Position numbers and translations under genes: made by a program. Below, piece by piece: positions 8,425-17,417 of a stretch of 32,369 bases of DNA. Location: positions 1 to 32,369 of the forward strand of contig JAISKZ010000050.1 of assembly GCA_031260725.1 (NCBI GenBank), in the 5' to 3' direction. Numbering within the stretch: position 1 is the first letter of the stretch; the number at the start of each line of letters is the position of its first letter. This DNA comes from Desulfovibrio sp. (lineage in GTDB: Bacteria > Desulfobacterota > Desulfovibrionia > Desulfovibrionales > Desulfovibrionaceae). The notes beneath the pieces were generated by a model that saw nothing but the letters and a program-made list of their open reading frames with translations, ran no database searches and had not been told where the DNA came from.

Positions 8425-10369
8425 CGCCGCCTTTGACTGCATCATCGTCGGCGGCGGGCATGCCGGCTGTGAAGCCGCTGTCGCTCTGGCGCGGCTTAAA
8501 CACAGCATTCTTCTGATCACCGGCAATGTGGACCGGCTGGGCTATCTCTCCTGCAATCCAGCCGTCGGAGGCCTTGCCAAGGGGCACCTGACGCGTGAAA
8601 TTGACGCCCTGGGCGGTATGATGGGCTTGTGGGCCGACGCGGCGGGCATACAGTTTCGTCGGCTGAACATGAGCAAAGGCCCGGCCGTGCGCGCTACGCG
8701 CGCCCAGATTGACCGCGAGGCATATCAGCGTGCTGTGAAAAAAACGCTTTTTGCAACACCCGGCTTGCGCATCTGGCAAGACACAGTCACTGCCCTCGCT
8801 TACAACTCCAGCCGGATTTACGGCGTACACACGGCGCATGGTCTCTTTTTCGCCGCCCGTCATGCCTTGCTGACTACCGGCACCTTTTTGAACGGACGCA
8901 TCCATATCGGCCTGAATAACCTGTCCGGCGGACGTCTGGGCGACGCGCCGTCACTTGGCCTTTCCGACTCTCTGCGCTCGTTGGGTCTAACGCTGGGTCG
9001 TTTGAAGACCGGCACCACACCGCGTCTTTTACGCTCTTCCATTGATTTTTCCCGTCTGACGGTTCAACCGGGTGACACGCCGCCGCCCGGTTTCAGCTTT
9101 CACGGCAACGGGCCGGAACTTCCGCAGATTCCCTGTCATATTGCCTGGACAAACACGCGCACCCATCAGATCATCCGTGACGCTTTTGACCGTTCGCCCC
9201 TTTTCACCGGCGTGATCAAGGGCACAGGGGCGCGTTACTGCCCTTCCATTGAAGACAAGGTAGCCCGGTTTCCCGACCGGGAGCGCCATCAGATATTCTT
9301 GGAACCGGAAGGTCTTGAAAACGGGGAAATATATGCCAACGGCATCCCAACAAGTCTGCCTCTCGACGTTCAACAGGCCATGCTGCACAGCATTGATGGC
9401 CTTGAGCGGGCTGTTATGGTGCGGCCCGGCTATGCTATTGAATACGATTACGCAAATCCCGTGCAGCTTGCCCCCACGCTGGAAAGCAAGGCCGTGCCGG
9501 GTCTCTGGCTTGCCGGACAGATCAACGGCACTTCAGGCTATGAAGAGGCTGCGGCTCAAGGGCTGTGGGCCGCATTGAATATTTCCTGCGCCATACGGAA
9601 TCTGCCGTATTTTCTGCCCGGCAGAGACAGCGCGTATATGGCGGTGCTGACAGATGATCTGGTCACGCTCGGCACGCTTGAGCCGTACCGCATGTTCACC
9701 TCACGCGCTGAACACCGCCTTTTGCTGCGCGAAGATAACGCTGACGAGCGCCTGACCGCGCTCGGTCATCGTCTGGGCCTTGTGGACGACGCGCACTGGC
9801 AACTTTTTTGCGATAAAGAAAAAGCCTGCGCGCGGCTCAAACAAAGTCTTGTGCAAATGCGCATTCCCGCAGATAAGAACGCGGACGATCGCGTTGCGGC
9901 CTTGCAGCCCAACCGCAGCCTCGCGGAAATTTTGCGTCGTCCCGACATGGACATGGACCGGATGCTTGAGCTGCTCAACGACCCGGCACATACGCTGCCG
10001 CGGAAGACGGGCGACAAACTGGCCGAGGAAATGGCGCAATGCGATGCGGCTGTGCGGGAGCGTGTGCAGACCGACATCAGATACGCGGGTTATCTGGAAC
10101 GCCAACGGCGCATGATTGCCCGCACGGCGAAACTGGAATCAACAATCTTGCCCTTGGATTTAGATTATGCCAAAATAACAGGACTGTCCCGCGAAGTGGA
10201 AGAAAAACTGAACCGGGTACGTCCACGCAGTCTGGGACAGGCCAGCCGTATTTCCGGGGTGACGCCTGCCGCGTTGAATTGTTTGGAGATATATTTGCAC
10301 AAACTGGGGCTGTTGCGTCCGCACCAAAGACAACACGCTCAAAAAACGGTTTCTTTTTTACCTCGGTGA
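8417..10369 (+). CDS. mnmG: tRNA uridine 5-carboxymethylaminomethyl modification enzyme MnmG (GidA)
   Basis: 650 residues, near the family's usual 620-640. The FAD-binding start [14 protein letters not shown] is at about residues 8-21, followed by the MnmG signatures [14 protein letters not shown] and [18 protein letters not shown] second conserved block is [17 protein letters not shown] near residue 370, and the C-terminal helical domain that contacts MnmE and tRNA follows ([17 protein letters not shown]). With MnmE it installs the cmnm5 group on wobble U34 of tRNAs. No mnmE is in the window. Translation is probably coupled to the M20 gene through the 8-base overlap. Confidence 0.97.
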   Translation: MPDAAFDCIIVGGGHAGCEAAVALARLKHSILLITGNVDRLGYLSCNPAVGGLAKGHLTREIDALGGMMGLWADAAGIQFRRLNMSKGPAVRATRAQIDREAYQRAVKKTLFATPGLRIWQDTVTALAYNSSRIYGVHTAHGLFFAARHALLTTGTFLNGRIHIGLNNLSGGRLGDAPSLGLSDSLRSLGLTLGRLKTGTTPRLLRSSIDFSRLTVQPGDTPPPGFSFHGNGPELPQIPCHIAWTNTRTHQIIRDAFDRSPLFTGVIKGTGARYCPSIEDKVARFPDRERHQIFLEPEGLENGEIYANGIPTSLPLDVQQAMLHSIDGLERAVMVRPGYAIEYDYANPVQLAPTLESKAVPGLWLAGQINGTSGYEEAAAQGLWAALNISCAIRNLPYFLPGRDSAYMAVLTDDLVTLGTLEPYRMFTSRAEHRLLLREDNADERLTALGHRLGLVDDAHWQLFCDKEKACARLKQSLVQMRIPADKNADDRVAALQPNRSLAEILRRPDMDMDRMLELLNDPAHTLPRKTGDKLAEEMAQCDAAVRERVQTDIRYAGYLERQRRMIARTAKLESTILPLDLDYAKITGLSREVEEKLNRVRPRSLGQASRISGVTPAALNCLEIYLHKLGLLRPHQRQHAQKTVSFLPR

Positions 10370-10512
10370 CGCGCTATAATGGTTCCCGTCCAGAAACATA
10401 GGCCTATAACACAGTGGGTCATGTGCATTGACAGAAAACAGCGAAACCTGACGTAAGTCTTATCTTATTTATTACCGGCAACTCCCGTGGGGAGTTACAG
10501 CAGGAGGTTATT
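10370..10512 (+). promoter_or_regulatory. Intergenic region before corC with a ribosome-binding-site-proximal hairpin
   Basis: A TATAAT box sits near 10375 with a weak -35, and a TTGACA near 10430 lacks a good -10 partner. AACTCCC (10480-10486) and GGGAGTT (10490-10496) form a perfect 7-bp stem with loop GTG, ending 6 bases before the AGGAGG ribosome-binding site of corC. The hairpin has no T-run, so it may tune translation initiation rather than end transcription. Confidence 0.35.
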
Positions 10513-11394
10513 TTGGACGGAGGTTCAGACGGTCACAGTACCCTCTGGTCGCGCCTCGGCAGATTATTCGGGCACGACGACGAATCCCTGAAAAAAGCTA
10601 TTGTTGAAGCGAGAGCGGTAGGCTGTGTGGAGCCGGATGAGGAATCCATGCTCCTTGGAATTTTGCGCTTTAACGATCTTCAGGTGCACGATACCATGAT
10701 ACCCCGCACAGACATTGACTGCGTGCAGCACGATATGCTGCTGCCCGATGTGGTGCGTGTTGTTGTGGAATCCGGCCACTCGCGCATTCCCGTTTACAGG
10801 GACACCCGCGACAATATAGTCGGCATTCTGCACGCCAAGGATCTGCTGCACAACCTCATCGCCCCGGAAAAAATGCGGACGCCAGTCTCTGCGGTGATGC
10901 GCGAACCGTTTTTTGTGCCGGAAACAAAGTCCATCCGCACACTGCTGCAGGAATTCCGCGCCCGTAAACAGCATATTGCCATTGCGCTCGACGAGTACGG
11001 CGGAACCTCCGGCATCATCACAATTGAAGATGTGCTGGAAGAAATTGTAGGCGACATTGAGGACGAACATGACTCCCCCCATGAGGAAGACATCCGCCTT
11101 TTGGACGACAACGCGTATGAACTCACCGGCCGCGCCCTTCTGAAGGATCTGGAAGAGCTCGGCATTGCCCTGAGTTCTAACGAAGTGGACACCATCGGCG
11201 GCTATCTGAGCATGGAAGCAGGGCATGTGCCTGCCGCGGGCGAATGTTTTGCCCTGCACGATTGGCTTTTTACCGTGCTGGAGGCGGATAAAAAATTGAT
11301 ACGCCTTTTGCGCGCTGAACGGACAGCCGACGCCGCAAAAACAAACAGGCCGAAATCAGGCGCGTTGCCGGCGCCGGACAATAGCGAGGCATGA
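10513..11394 (+). CDS. corC: CorC/HlyC-family CBS-domain protein
   Basis: 293 residues from a TTG start at 10513, chosen because AGGAGG lies 6 bases upstream and the reading begins in the expected place. It has the YbeX/CorC layout: VHDTMIPRTDI leading into two CBS domains (about 55-185, with SGHSRIPVYRDTRDNIVGILHAKDLL and YGGTSGIITIEDVLEEIVGDI), then a C-terminal CorC_HlyC domain (about 200-275). There are no membrane segments. CBS pairs bind adenine nucleotides; CorC proteins are associated with magnesium/cobalt efflux. It overlaps lnt by 4 bases (ATGA), and the corC-lnt pairing is common in Proteobacteria. Confidence 0.92.
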   Translation: MDGGSDGHSTLWSRLGRLFGHDDESLKKAIVEARAVGCVEPDEESMLLGILRFNDLQVHDTMIPRTDIDCVQHDMLLPDVVRVVVESGHSRIPVYRDTRDNIVGILHAKDLLHNLIAPEKMRTPVSAVMREPFFVPETKSIRTLLQEFRARKQHIAIALDEYGGTSGIITIEDVLEEIVGDIEDEHDSPHEEDIRLLDDNAYELTGRALLKDLEELGIALSSNEVDTIGGYLSMEAGHVPAAGECFALHDWLFTVLEADKKLIRLLRAERTADAAKTNRPKSGALPAPDNSEA

Positions 11395-12965
11395 ACGCCG
11401 CAAGCGCGGTAAGCGCCGCGCAAACGCTTGCCGCGCTATGGCGCGGGCCAGTGTTTGTGGGGCTTGTCGGCGCGTTTGCCGTATGGCTGGGCTTTCCCAA
11501 TGACCTCATAAATCTGCCGCCACTTGCTCTGCTGTGGCCTGTGACGCTTGTTCTGATCGGCATGAACGCGCAAACGCCCTCCGCCGCGTTGCGCGCCGGC
11601 TGGCTGATCGGCCTTGCCGGCAGCACTGCGGCACTATACTGGCTTGCCGTGCCCGTCCATAACATAGGCAATCTCCCCTGGATTCTGGCATTGCCCTGTG
11701 CCGTGTTTATTGCGGCCTGTCTTTCTGCGGCGAACGGCTTTTTCTCGCTTGCGGCATGCGTGCTGCGTGAAAGGCCCCCCTTTTGTCTCGCGGCGCTGCT
11801 GGCGCTCCTCTGGTATCTGCTGGAATTTTCCGCCGCGCACCTGCTGGGCTTCCCTTGGCTTCCCTTGGCCGGCGCGCTGGCCGTCTGTCCAGTGCTTGTT
11901 CAGGGAGCGGACATCTTGGGCGCCTACGCCCTTGGCGGACTTTGGGTTTTCATTGCGCTGCTTTGCCTGTTTTGCCACGCGGACAAACGCTGTCTGGCCC
12001 TGGGTCTTGCCGGCGCGCTGGCCGTGCTGTCCTATGGGGCATACAGACTCAACGAGACACCCTTTCTCCCGAATCCAACCGGGGCTGAAAGTTTTGCAAC
12101 GCTTTTTGTGGAAGGCAATATTGACCAGAATCAAAAATGGGTTCCCGCATTTCAGCACGCCACTGTTGACGCGTATGTCAGTCTGACCAAGAATGCCCTG
12201 ACGGCCCGCCCCGAAGAAAAACCTCTTATTGTTTGGCCGGAAACAGCCATGCCCTTCTTTTTTGAAAAAAGCCCCCACGCCACACGCTTGCGCGAGCTGG
12301 CGCGCGCAAGCGGCTGTCCCCTGCTTTTCGGCGCACCCGGCGTCGAGCAGCGCGGCAACGGAGAAATCCTTGTGTTCAACCGAGCTTTTCTTCTCTCGCC
12401 TGAGGGGGATACCACAGGCTGGTATGACAAGGAACATCTGGTGCCTTTCGGAGAATACCTGCCGGTCTGGCTCCATTTTGATTTTTTGCAAAAGCTTCTA
12501 CAAGGCGTTGGTGTATATGAGCAGGGCTCGTCCAGCGCGCCGTTGCGCCACGGCGCGCTTGCCCTCGGCATGCTTATCTGTTATGAAGGCATATTTCCTT
12601 GGCTGGCTGAAGCCCGTGTGAAAGACGGCGCCAACATTTTGGCCGACATCAGCAACGACGCCTGGTTCGGCCGCACTCCCGCAGCCCGTCAGCATTTGTA
12701 TCTGACTGCCCTGCGGGCCATAGAGCAGAACCGATGGATTGTGCGCGGCACCAACACAGGTATTTCCGCTGTGGTAGACACGCGTGGCCGTTTGACGTTA
12801 CGCGGCGAACTGTTTACTGCTGGCGCACTCTTTGCACGAGCGCGTCTTGTCGCACTGCGAAGCCCTTACCACACCTTTAAGCCTTGGATTTTTCCCACAG
12901 CCTTGCTGCTTTTTTGCGCCCTTCTTGTTTTCCGGCCGTTCGGCAAGACTGGCCTTCATCTTTAA
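11391..12965 (+). CDS. lnt: Apolipoprotein N-acyltransferase
   Basis: 524 residues, normal length. The N-terminal half (about 20-220) contains several membrane helices and the rest is a nitrilase-like periplasmic domain. The catalytic triad is visible: Glu284 in WPETAMP, Lys347 in YDKEHLVPFGEYLP and Cys397 in LICYEGIFP, matching Glu267/Lys335/Cys387 of the E. coli enzyme. A last membrane segment is at about 497-515. It adds the third acyl chain to the N-terminal cysteine of lipoproteins at the inner membrane. It starts within the corC stop codon as ATGA. Confidence 0.96.
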   Translation: MNAASAVSAAQTLAALWRGPVFVGLVGAFAVWLGFPNDLINLPPLALLWPVTLVLIGMNAQTPSAALRAGWLIGLAGSTAALYWLAVPVHNIGNLPWILALPCAVFIAACLSAANGFFSLAACVLRERPPFCLAALLALLWYLLEFSAAHLLGFPWLPLAGALAVCPVLVQGADILGAYALGGLWVFIALLCLFCHADKRCLALGLAGALAVLSYGAYRLNETPFLPNPTGAESFATLFVEGNIDQNQKWVPAFQHATVDAYVSLTKNALTARPEEKPLIVWPETAMPFFFEKSPHATRLRELARASGCPLLFGAPGVEQRGNGEILVFNRAFLLSPEGDTTGWYDKEHLVPFGEYLPVWLHFDFLQKLLQGVGVYEQGSSSAPLRHGALALGMLICYEGIFPWLAEARVKDGANILADISNDAWFGRTPAARQHLYLTALRAIEQNRWIVRGTNTGISAVVDTRGRLTLRGELFTAGALFARARLVALRSPYHTFKPWIFPTALLLFCALLVFRPFGKTGLHL

Positions 12966-12980
12966 CCCAAAAAACACGCC

Positions 12981-14103
12981 ATGTTGCATTTGAGTGATCT
13001 GCGTGCCGCCTGTCAGCCCTTGTCACAGCGTTTTGACAACCTCTGGAGGCGTCTTTGACTTTACCGCCTCACTGCATCGCCTCACTGCCATAGAAACAGA
13101 GCTGGCCCACCCCGGCGCCTGGGACAAACCGGAAAACCTGACGCCGCTGCTGCGGGAAAAAAGCGCCTTAAATGACGAAATAGAACGCTTGACCCGTCTC
13201 AAAAAATGCTGTGACGATATGCAAGACTGGCTTGCCCTGGCTCTGGAAAGCGAAAGCAGCGAGGATGAGGAGGCATTGGAAACTCTTGCACAGCAGCAGA
13301 AAGAGCTGGCGGATCTGCTTGATGAAACCGAGCTTGTCATGCTTCTTGCCGCAGAAGAGGATAACAGGGACGCCATTCTGGAAATTCATCCGGGCGCGGG
13401 CGGCACGGAATCCCAAGACTGGGCTGAAATGCTTCTGCGTTTGTACACACGCTGGGCCGCACGCCATAAATACGCCGTGGAAGAACTGGACCTGCTGTCC
13501 GGTGATGAAGCCGGTATCAAAAGCGTGACACTGCGCATCGCCGGACCGCACGCTTTCGGTTTTTTGAAAAGCGAACGCGGCATTCACAGGCTGATACGCA
13601 TTTCGCCCTTTGATGCTTCAGGCCGCCGGCATACTTCCTTTGCTTCTGTGGATGTCATCCCTGATGCCGGCAGTGAAATTGAACTGGACATAAAAGAAGA
13701 CGACCTGCGCATAGATATTTTCCGTTCCAGCGGCCCCGGCGGGCAAAGCGTCAACACCACCAGTTCAGCCGTGCGCGTGACACATTTACCCACAGGCATT
13801 TCAGCCCAATGCCAGAACGAAAAATCGCAGCACCACAATAAAGAGACGGCACTGCGCGTACTGAAGGCCCGTTTGTATAATCTTGAAGTGCAAAAACGCG
13901 AGGCGGAACGTCAGGCGAAATACGCGGGCAAGGACACCATCGCCTTCGGCAGTCAGATACGCACATACACCTTGCAGCCTTATCGTCTTGTCAAAGATCA
14001 CCGCACCGGCTGTGAAGCGAGCGATGTGGACGCGGTGCTTGCCGGGCAGATTGACTGTTTTCAGCACGATTATCTTTTATACCGCCATGAGCGGCAGCGC
14101 TGA
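12981..14103 (+). CDS. prfB: Peptide chain release factor 2 (made by programmed +1 frameshift)
   Basis: The real start is ATG 12981, not 12994 as in the ORF track. Zero frame reads MLHLSDLRAACQPLSQRF... for 25 codons to CTT, then TGA at 13056-13058. Slipping +1 continues as DFTASLHRLTAIE to the stop at 14101-14103, giving about 373 residues. The product has the RF2 features: SPFDASGRRHTSF, identifying the RF2 rather than the RF1 branch, and GPGGQSVNTTSSAVRVTH containing the universal GGQ tripeptide that triggers peptide release. It recognises UGA and UAA. The in-frame UGA at codon 26 is read by RF2 itself, so low RF2 favours frameshifting and raises its own synthesis. The gene starts 15 bases after lnt. 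Confidence 0.97.
13045..13059 (+). promoter_or_regulatory. Programmed +1 frameshift site of prfB
   Basis: The site is GGAGG (13045-13049), three bases, then CTT TGA C (13053-13059). It has the same elements as the E. coli prfB site: an internal Shine-Dalgarno-like sequence three bases before a CUU slippery codon, followed by UGA C. The stop is codon 26, as in E. coli. Known mechanism; the match is directly visible. Confidence 0.95.
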
Positions 14104-14146
14104 ACTGCCCTTCACGCGTCGCTCGGTATGGCAGGAAGGCTCGCCG

Positions 14147-14161
14147 GCAGAAAATTTCTGC
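14147..14161. other. 7-1-7 palindrome between prfB and the HU gene
   Basis: GCAGAAA-A-TTTCTGC is a perfect palindrome with a single central base, in the 152-base gap upstream of the HU/IHF gene and about 40 bases before its candidate promoter. It could be an operator or simply a small hairpin; nothing identifies a binding protein. Confidence 0.3.
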
Positions 14162-14202
14162 AGAAGTTTCCTGTATAACCGAACAACCGCTTTACATGAC
14201 TG

Positions 14203-14232
14203 TTGAACAGGGATAACGTAGTGACGTATATC
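14203..14232 (+). promoter_or_regulatory. Candidate promoter for the HU/IHF-family gene
   Basis: TTGAAC (14203-14208) and TATATC (14227-14232) are separated by 18 bases, ahead of the ribosome-binding site TGGAGG. It is a reasonable but not strong sigma70-type match. Confidence 0.4.
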
Positions 14233-14255
14233 TTTTTCAATACTATGGAGGCGTG

Positions 14256-14534
14256 ATGAATAAAAGCGAACTTATCAAGGCGCTGGCCGACGAGACCAAC
14301 ATTTCCCTTGATGACGCCACAATGGTGGTGAATACCTTTATAGAATCCATGAAGTCTTCCCTGCTCGCCGGAGACCGCATTGAAATCCGCGGTTTGGGCA
14401 GCTTTAAAATCAAGAAATACGGCGGTTATTCCGGTCGTAATCCGAAAACCGGAGACAAGATTTCCGTTGTGCCCAAACGACTGACCTTTTTCCGTGCCGG
14501 CAAGGAATTGAAAGAATTGATCAACCAGAAATAA
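14256..14534 (+). CDS. HU/IHF-family DNA-binding protein
   Basis: 92 residues from ATG 14256. The track starts at GTG 14253, but the spacing from GGAGG favours the ATG. The sequence MNKSELIKALADETNISLDDA, then GRNPKTGDKISV within the DNA-binding arm, and FRAGKELKELIN at the end are family hallmarks. It acts as a dimer that bends and compacts DNA. The arm and C-terminus lie between typical HU and IHF patterns, so I do not choose between them. It lies 30 bases before dapA and is probably cotranscribed with it. IHF- or HU-type proteins also assist type I-E spacer integration elsewhere, but no link is shown here. Confidence 0.93.
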   Translation: MNKSELIKALADETNISLDDATMVVNTFIESMKSSLLAGDRIEIRGLGSFKIKKYGGYSGRNPKTGDKISVVPKRLTFFRAGKELKELINQK

Positions 14535-14564
14535 CTCCCCCTCTCCGGCACTCAGGAGGCGGCC

Positions 14565-15503
14565 ATGCGTTTTTCCGGCGCATTGACAGCGCTTGTCACC
14601 CCGTTCAGACACAATGTTGTGGACGAAGATGCATTTCGCGTCCTGATCGAACGCCAAATCAGCGAAGGTATACACGGCCTCGTGCCTTGCGGCACAACGG
14701 GCGAATCCGCCACTCTCTCCCACGAAGAACACGAGCAGGTTATTGAAATCTGTATTGATCAGGTCAAAGGACGCGTGCCGGTGTTGGCCGGATCCGGTTC
14801 CAACAACACGAGCGAAGCGGTGCGCCTGACCCGCTTTGCACAAAAAGCCGGGGCGGACGGTGCACTCCTCATCACGCCCTACTACAATAAACCTACACAG
14901 GAAGGCCTGTACCGGCACTACAAGGCCATTGCCGAAGCCGTGGACCTGCCGCTCGTGCCATACAATGTGCCCGGACGCACGGGCTGCAACCTGCTGCCTC
15001 AGACCGTAAGCCGCCTTGCGAGAGATTTTCCCAATATTGTGGGCATCAAGGAAGCCACGGGCGACATGCCTCAATGCAGCCGCCTGCTGGCAGCCTGTCC
15101 AAAAAATTTCATCGTACTTTCCGGCGACGACCTCACGGCTCTGCCCCTCATGACTATGGGCGGCAAGGGGGTTATCTCCGTCACCTCCAATGTGACGCCC
15201 GCCCTCATTGCTGAAATGTGCAACGCCTTAGCTGTGGGGGACTTGCAAAAAGCCGTGCGTCTGCATCTCTCGCTCTTTGCCCTGCACGACGTCATGTTTG
15301 CGGAAACAAACCCCATACCTGTAAAAACAGCGCTCGCGCTCATGGGTTTGATATCGGATGAAATGCGACTGCCGCTCTGCCCGATGGGCGAAGCCAATAA
15401 AAACAAGCTGAGGAAGGCGCTCATGGGTTTGATATCGAATAAAAGCCTGCTAGACGAAGCTGATAAAAACAAGTTGAGGATGATGCTGGTAAAAACAAGC
15501 TGA
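14565..15503 (+). CDS. dapA: 4-hydroxy-tetrahydrodipicolinate synthase with altered C-terminus
   Basis: 312 residues; the family norm is about 292. The TIM-barrel core is intact: GTTGESATLSHEEH near 45, the catalytic Tyr in YNVPGRTG near 135 and the Schiff-base Lys in VGIKEATGD near 165. It condenses pyruvate with aspartate semialdehyde in the lysine/diaminopimelate pathway. The last 30 or so residues are abnormal: ALMGLIS and NKNKLR/DKNKLR recur because the 3' end contains local duplications. A net 92-base insertion between copies of AAAAACAAGCTG moved the original tail (NKLIDVLHAQGMLD, ending TGA at 15536-15538) out of frame. The catalytic barrel should be unaffected. The ribosome-binding site AGGAGG precedes the ATG. 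Confidence 0.95.
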   Translation: MRFSGALTALVTPFRHNVVDEDAFRVLIERQISEGIHGLVPCGTTGESATLSHEEHEQVIEICIDQVKGRVPVLAGSGSNNTSEAVRLTRFAQKAGADGALLITPYYNKPTQEGLYRHYKAIAEAVDLPLVPYNVPGRTGCNLLPQTVSRLARDFPNIVGIKEATGDMPQCSRLLAACPKNFIVLSGDDLTALPLMTMGGKGVISVTSNVTPALIAEMCNALAVGDLQKAVRLHLSLFALHDVMFAETNPIPVKTALALMGLISDEMRLPLCPMGEANKNKLRKALMGLISNKSLLDEADKNKLRMMLVKTS

Positions 15504-15538
15504 TTGACGTGCTGCACGCGCAAGGGATGCTGGACTGA
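15399..15538 (+). repeat. Local duplications at the dapA 3' end with displaced original tail
   Basis: AAAAACAAGCTG occurs at 15399-15410 and 15491-15502, with a one-base variant at 15465-15476. CTCATGGGTTTGATATCG occurs near 15340 and again near 15420. Joining the first and last copies of AAAAACAAGCTG would restore a 293-codon dapA ending IDVLHAQGMLD. The extra 92 bases are not a multiple of three, which explains the premature frame change. Confidence 0.75.
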
Positions 15539-15588
15539 ATGCCCTAATCCCTTCCGCCACGATATTTGAGCGTCGTGCGACGAATCTG

Positions 15589-16263
15589 TTACGCCCTGAT
15601 CTGCTGCGTTGAAGCGTCTCCCACCAGACGGCCAAATTCAAGGCTGACAACACGCTGCCCATGTGCCGCCACTTCCGGCGAATGTGTAACAACAATAATG
15701 GTGCTGCCTTCCTTGTGTAATTGATGGAAGATGTCCATGACCGTATTCTGATTTGTTTCATCAAGGTTGCCTGTTGGTTCGTCGGCCAGAATCAGCTTGG
15801 GATAATTGATCAGGGCGCGGGCTATGCACAGACGCTGTTGCTCGCCGCCGGAGAGCTGACAGGGCAGGTGTTTTGCTCTGCTTGTAAGACCTACGCGCTC
15901 AAGCGCCTGTGTGGCTTCTTTCTCATCAACCATGCTGTGGTAATACTGGGCGATCATGACATTTTCCACGGCCGTAAGATAAGAAATCAAATGAAACTGC
16001 TGGAATATCAAACCTATTTTATCTCTGCGAATAGTTGTCAGATCTCTGGCGTTGAGCCGTGAAATATTTTCTCCGTCCAAAATCACGGAGCCGTGCGTAG
16101 CCTTGTTCATGCAGCCCACGATGTTCATCATCGTTGTTTTGCCGGATCCTGAGGCGCCCATAATAGACACCCACTCCCCCGGCCGCACGGTCAAACTGAT
16201 ATGCTGCAGTGCCTTGACAGAACCGTAAGTCATGGAAACACCATTCAATTCGAGAATGTTCAT
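15589..16263 (-). CDS. ABC transporter ATPase of the P19/FTR1 iron locus
   Basis: 224 residues, a single MacB/LolD-type nucleotide-binding domain: Walker A MGASGSGKTT near 35, signature LSGGEQQR near 138, Walker B LILADEPTGNLD and switch His VTHSPEV. It is the last gene of the six-gene minus-strand operon and would energise the two FtsX-like permeases upstream (12-base gap to the nearer one). The ribosome-binding site AAGGA precedes ATG 16263. In the Campylobacter p19 locus the equivalent ATPase and permeases accompany P19 and an FTR1-like permease; their exact substrate is not settled. Confidence 0.92.
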   Translation of the reverse strand: MNILELNGVSMTYGSVKALQHISLTVRPGEWVSIMGASGSGKTTMMNIVGCMNKATHGSVILDGENISRLNARDLTTIRRDKIGLIFQQFHLISYLTAVENVMIAQYYHSMVDEKEATQALERVGLTSRAKHLPCQLSGGEQQRLCIARALINYPKLILADEPTGNLDETNQNTVMDIFHQLHKEGSTIIVVTHSPEVAAHGQRVVSLEFGRLVGDASTQQIRA

Positions 16264-16275
16264 TGCGTCGTCCTT

Positions 16276-17412
16276 TTATTCACCCCTCAAAACAGCAGCC
16301 GGCTCAACATCTGTCGCCATGGCGACAGGAATCAAAGAGGCGGATACTGTTACCGCAAGCGACGCGCCCAAAGTAAGCAGAACAAGAAAGAAGGGCAGGG
16401 CCACTCCGCGGGAGAAGACGCTCATGCTGACCACTTGAGCGAAAAAATAACCGGAGCCGGTGCCCAGCAGCCAGCCGCCCAAGGCCAAGGTGATGCCTTC
16501 GCCCATGAATTCGGCAATGATGGCCCTGTTTCCCGCGCCGATGGCTTTTTTTAAGCCGATTTCCCTGCTTCTTTCCATAACCACCGTCATCATGGTTGTC
16601 CCCACGCAAATCATGGTCAGGAACAACACAACGCCTGTCACCAGACAAACAAGCACTTGAAGCTTGGAGAGTACTGTCGTTTCTGAATCGGCAATGCGCT
16701 TGACAAGGCGGGGGATGATGCCCGGCACTTCGGCCTGAATTGTCTCAGCAAGCCGGGAGATTTCCTCTCCTGCGGCGGCAATGCTGATCTCCACCACATT
16801 GGCCGTGCCGCTTGTGCCCATAAGGGCTTCCAGGCCGGCCATGGACATGAACACAAAACCATCTTCCGCCCCACCTGTGCGCACAACTCCGCTGATTTTC
16901 AGCTCTTTCGCGAATTTACTTCCCTTGGTCGGCAGGATTTCCACAGTAATAAACGAACCCGCGTATTGGCGTGTATGCTCGGCGATATCAGTACCGATGA
17001 GGATTTCATCGTCCTTTTGGGGCCATTCGCCCTGGATCTGCCAATAGGGGCTGGTTTTTTTTACTGCAGAGAAATCCGTCCCCGCAACAGTGAGACCCTG
17101 CATGTTGTAATATATAGTCTCATAGCGAAAAGGCGATGCCCCCACCAGCTTGTCAGCGGGAAGCATCTCAATGGCTTGTTTCGCATCATCCAGATTCAAG
17201 ATGGAGTTACTGCCGGAAGAGACAAAAATGAGGTTGGCGCCGTAAGAGCGAAACTCCCGGCCCATCTGGCGGGGGATGTCGTAATACACGGCTCCCATGC
17301 CCAGAAAAACCGTGGCTCCGATAACGACCGCGAGCAGCGCAACCAGCATTCTTGAACGACGCCTGATCAGCGAACTGACAACTATTCTGAAAAACATGGC
17401 GTGTCGGACCAT
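16276..17412 (-). CDS. FtsX-like ABC permease (second permease of the iron locus)
   Basis: 378 residues. A membrane segment at about 20-43 follows a basic N-terminus (SLIRRRSRMLVALLAVVIG), then a periplasmic domain (about 50-250), then three C-terminal membrane segments. The FtsX loop ERSREIGLKKAIGAGNRAI and the C-terminal VAMATDVEPAAVLRG are conserved. GGGAGG eight bases before ATG 17412 supports that start. It sits 5 bases after the other permease gene, so the two are cotranscribed and probably form a heterodimer with the ATPase. Confidence 0.9.
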   Translation of the reverse strand: MVRHAMFFRIVVSSLIRRRSRMLVALLAVVIGATVFLGMGAVYYDIPRQMGREFRSYGANLIFVSSGSNSILNLDDAKQAIEMLPADKLVGASPFRYETIYYNMQGLTVAGTDFSAVKKTSPYWQIQGEWPQKDDEILIGTDIAEHTRQYAGSFITVEILPTKGSKFAKELKISGVVRTGGAEDGFVFMSMAGLEALMGTSGTANVVEISIAAAGEEISRLAETIQAEVPGIIPRLVKRIADSETTVLSKLQVLVCLVTGVVLFLTMICVGTTMMTVVMERSREIGLKKAIGAGNRAIIAEFMGEGITLALGGWLLGTGSGYFFAQVVSMSVFSRGVALPFFLVLLTLGASLAVTVSASLIPVAMATDVEPAAVLRGE

Positions 17413-17417
17413 GCCAA

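Noticed and set aside
11634-12491. 285-codon minus-strand ORF opposite lnt
   Set aside because: It is a shadow of lnt, whose catalytic triad is intact on the plus strand.
14112-15074. 320-codon minus-strand ORF opposite prfB end, HU and dapA
   Set aside because: It lies antisense to well-identified genes, has no ribosome-binding site and shows no family motif; long antisense ORFs are common in GC-rich DNA.
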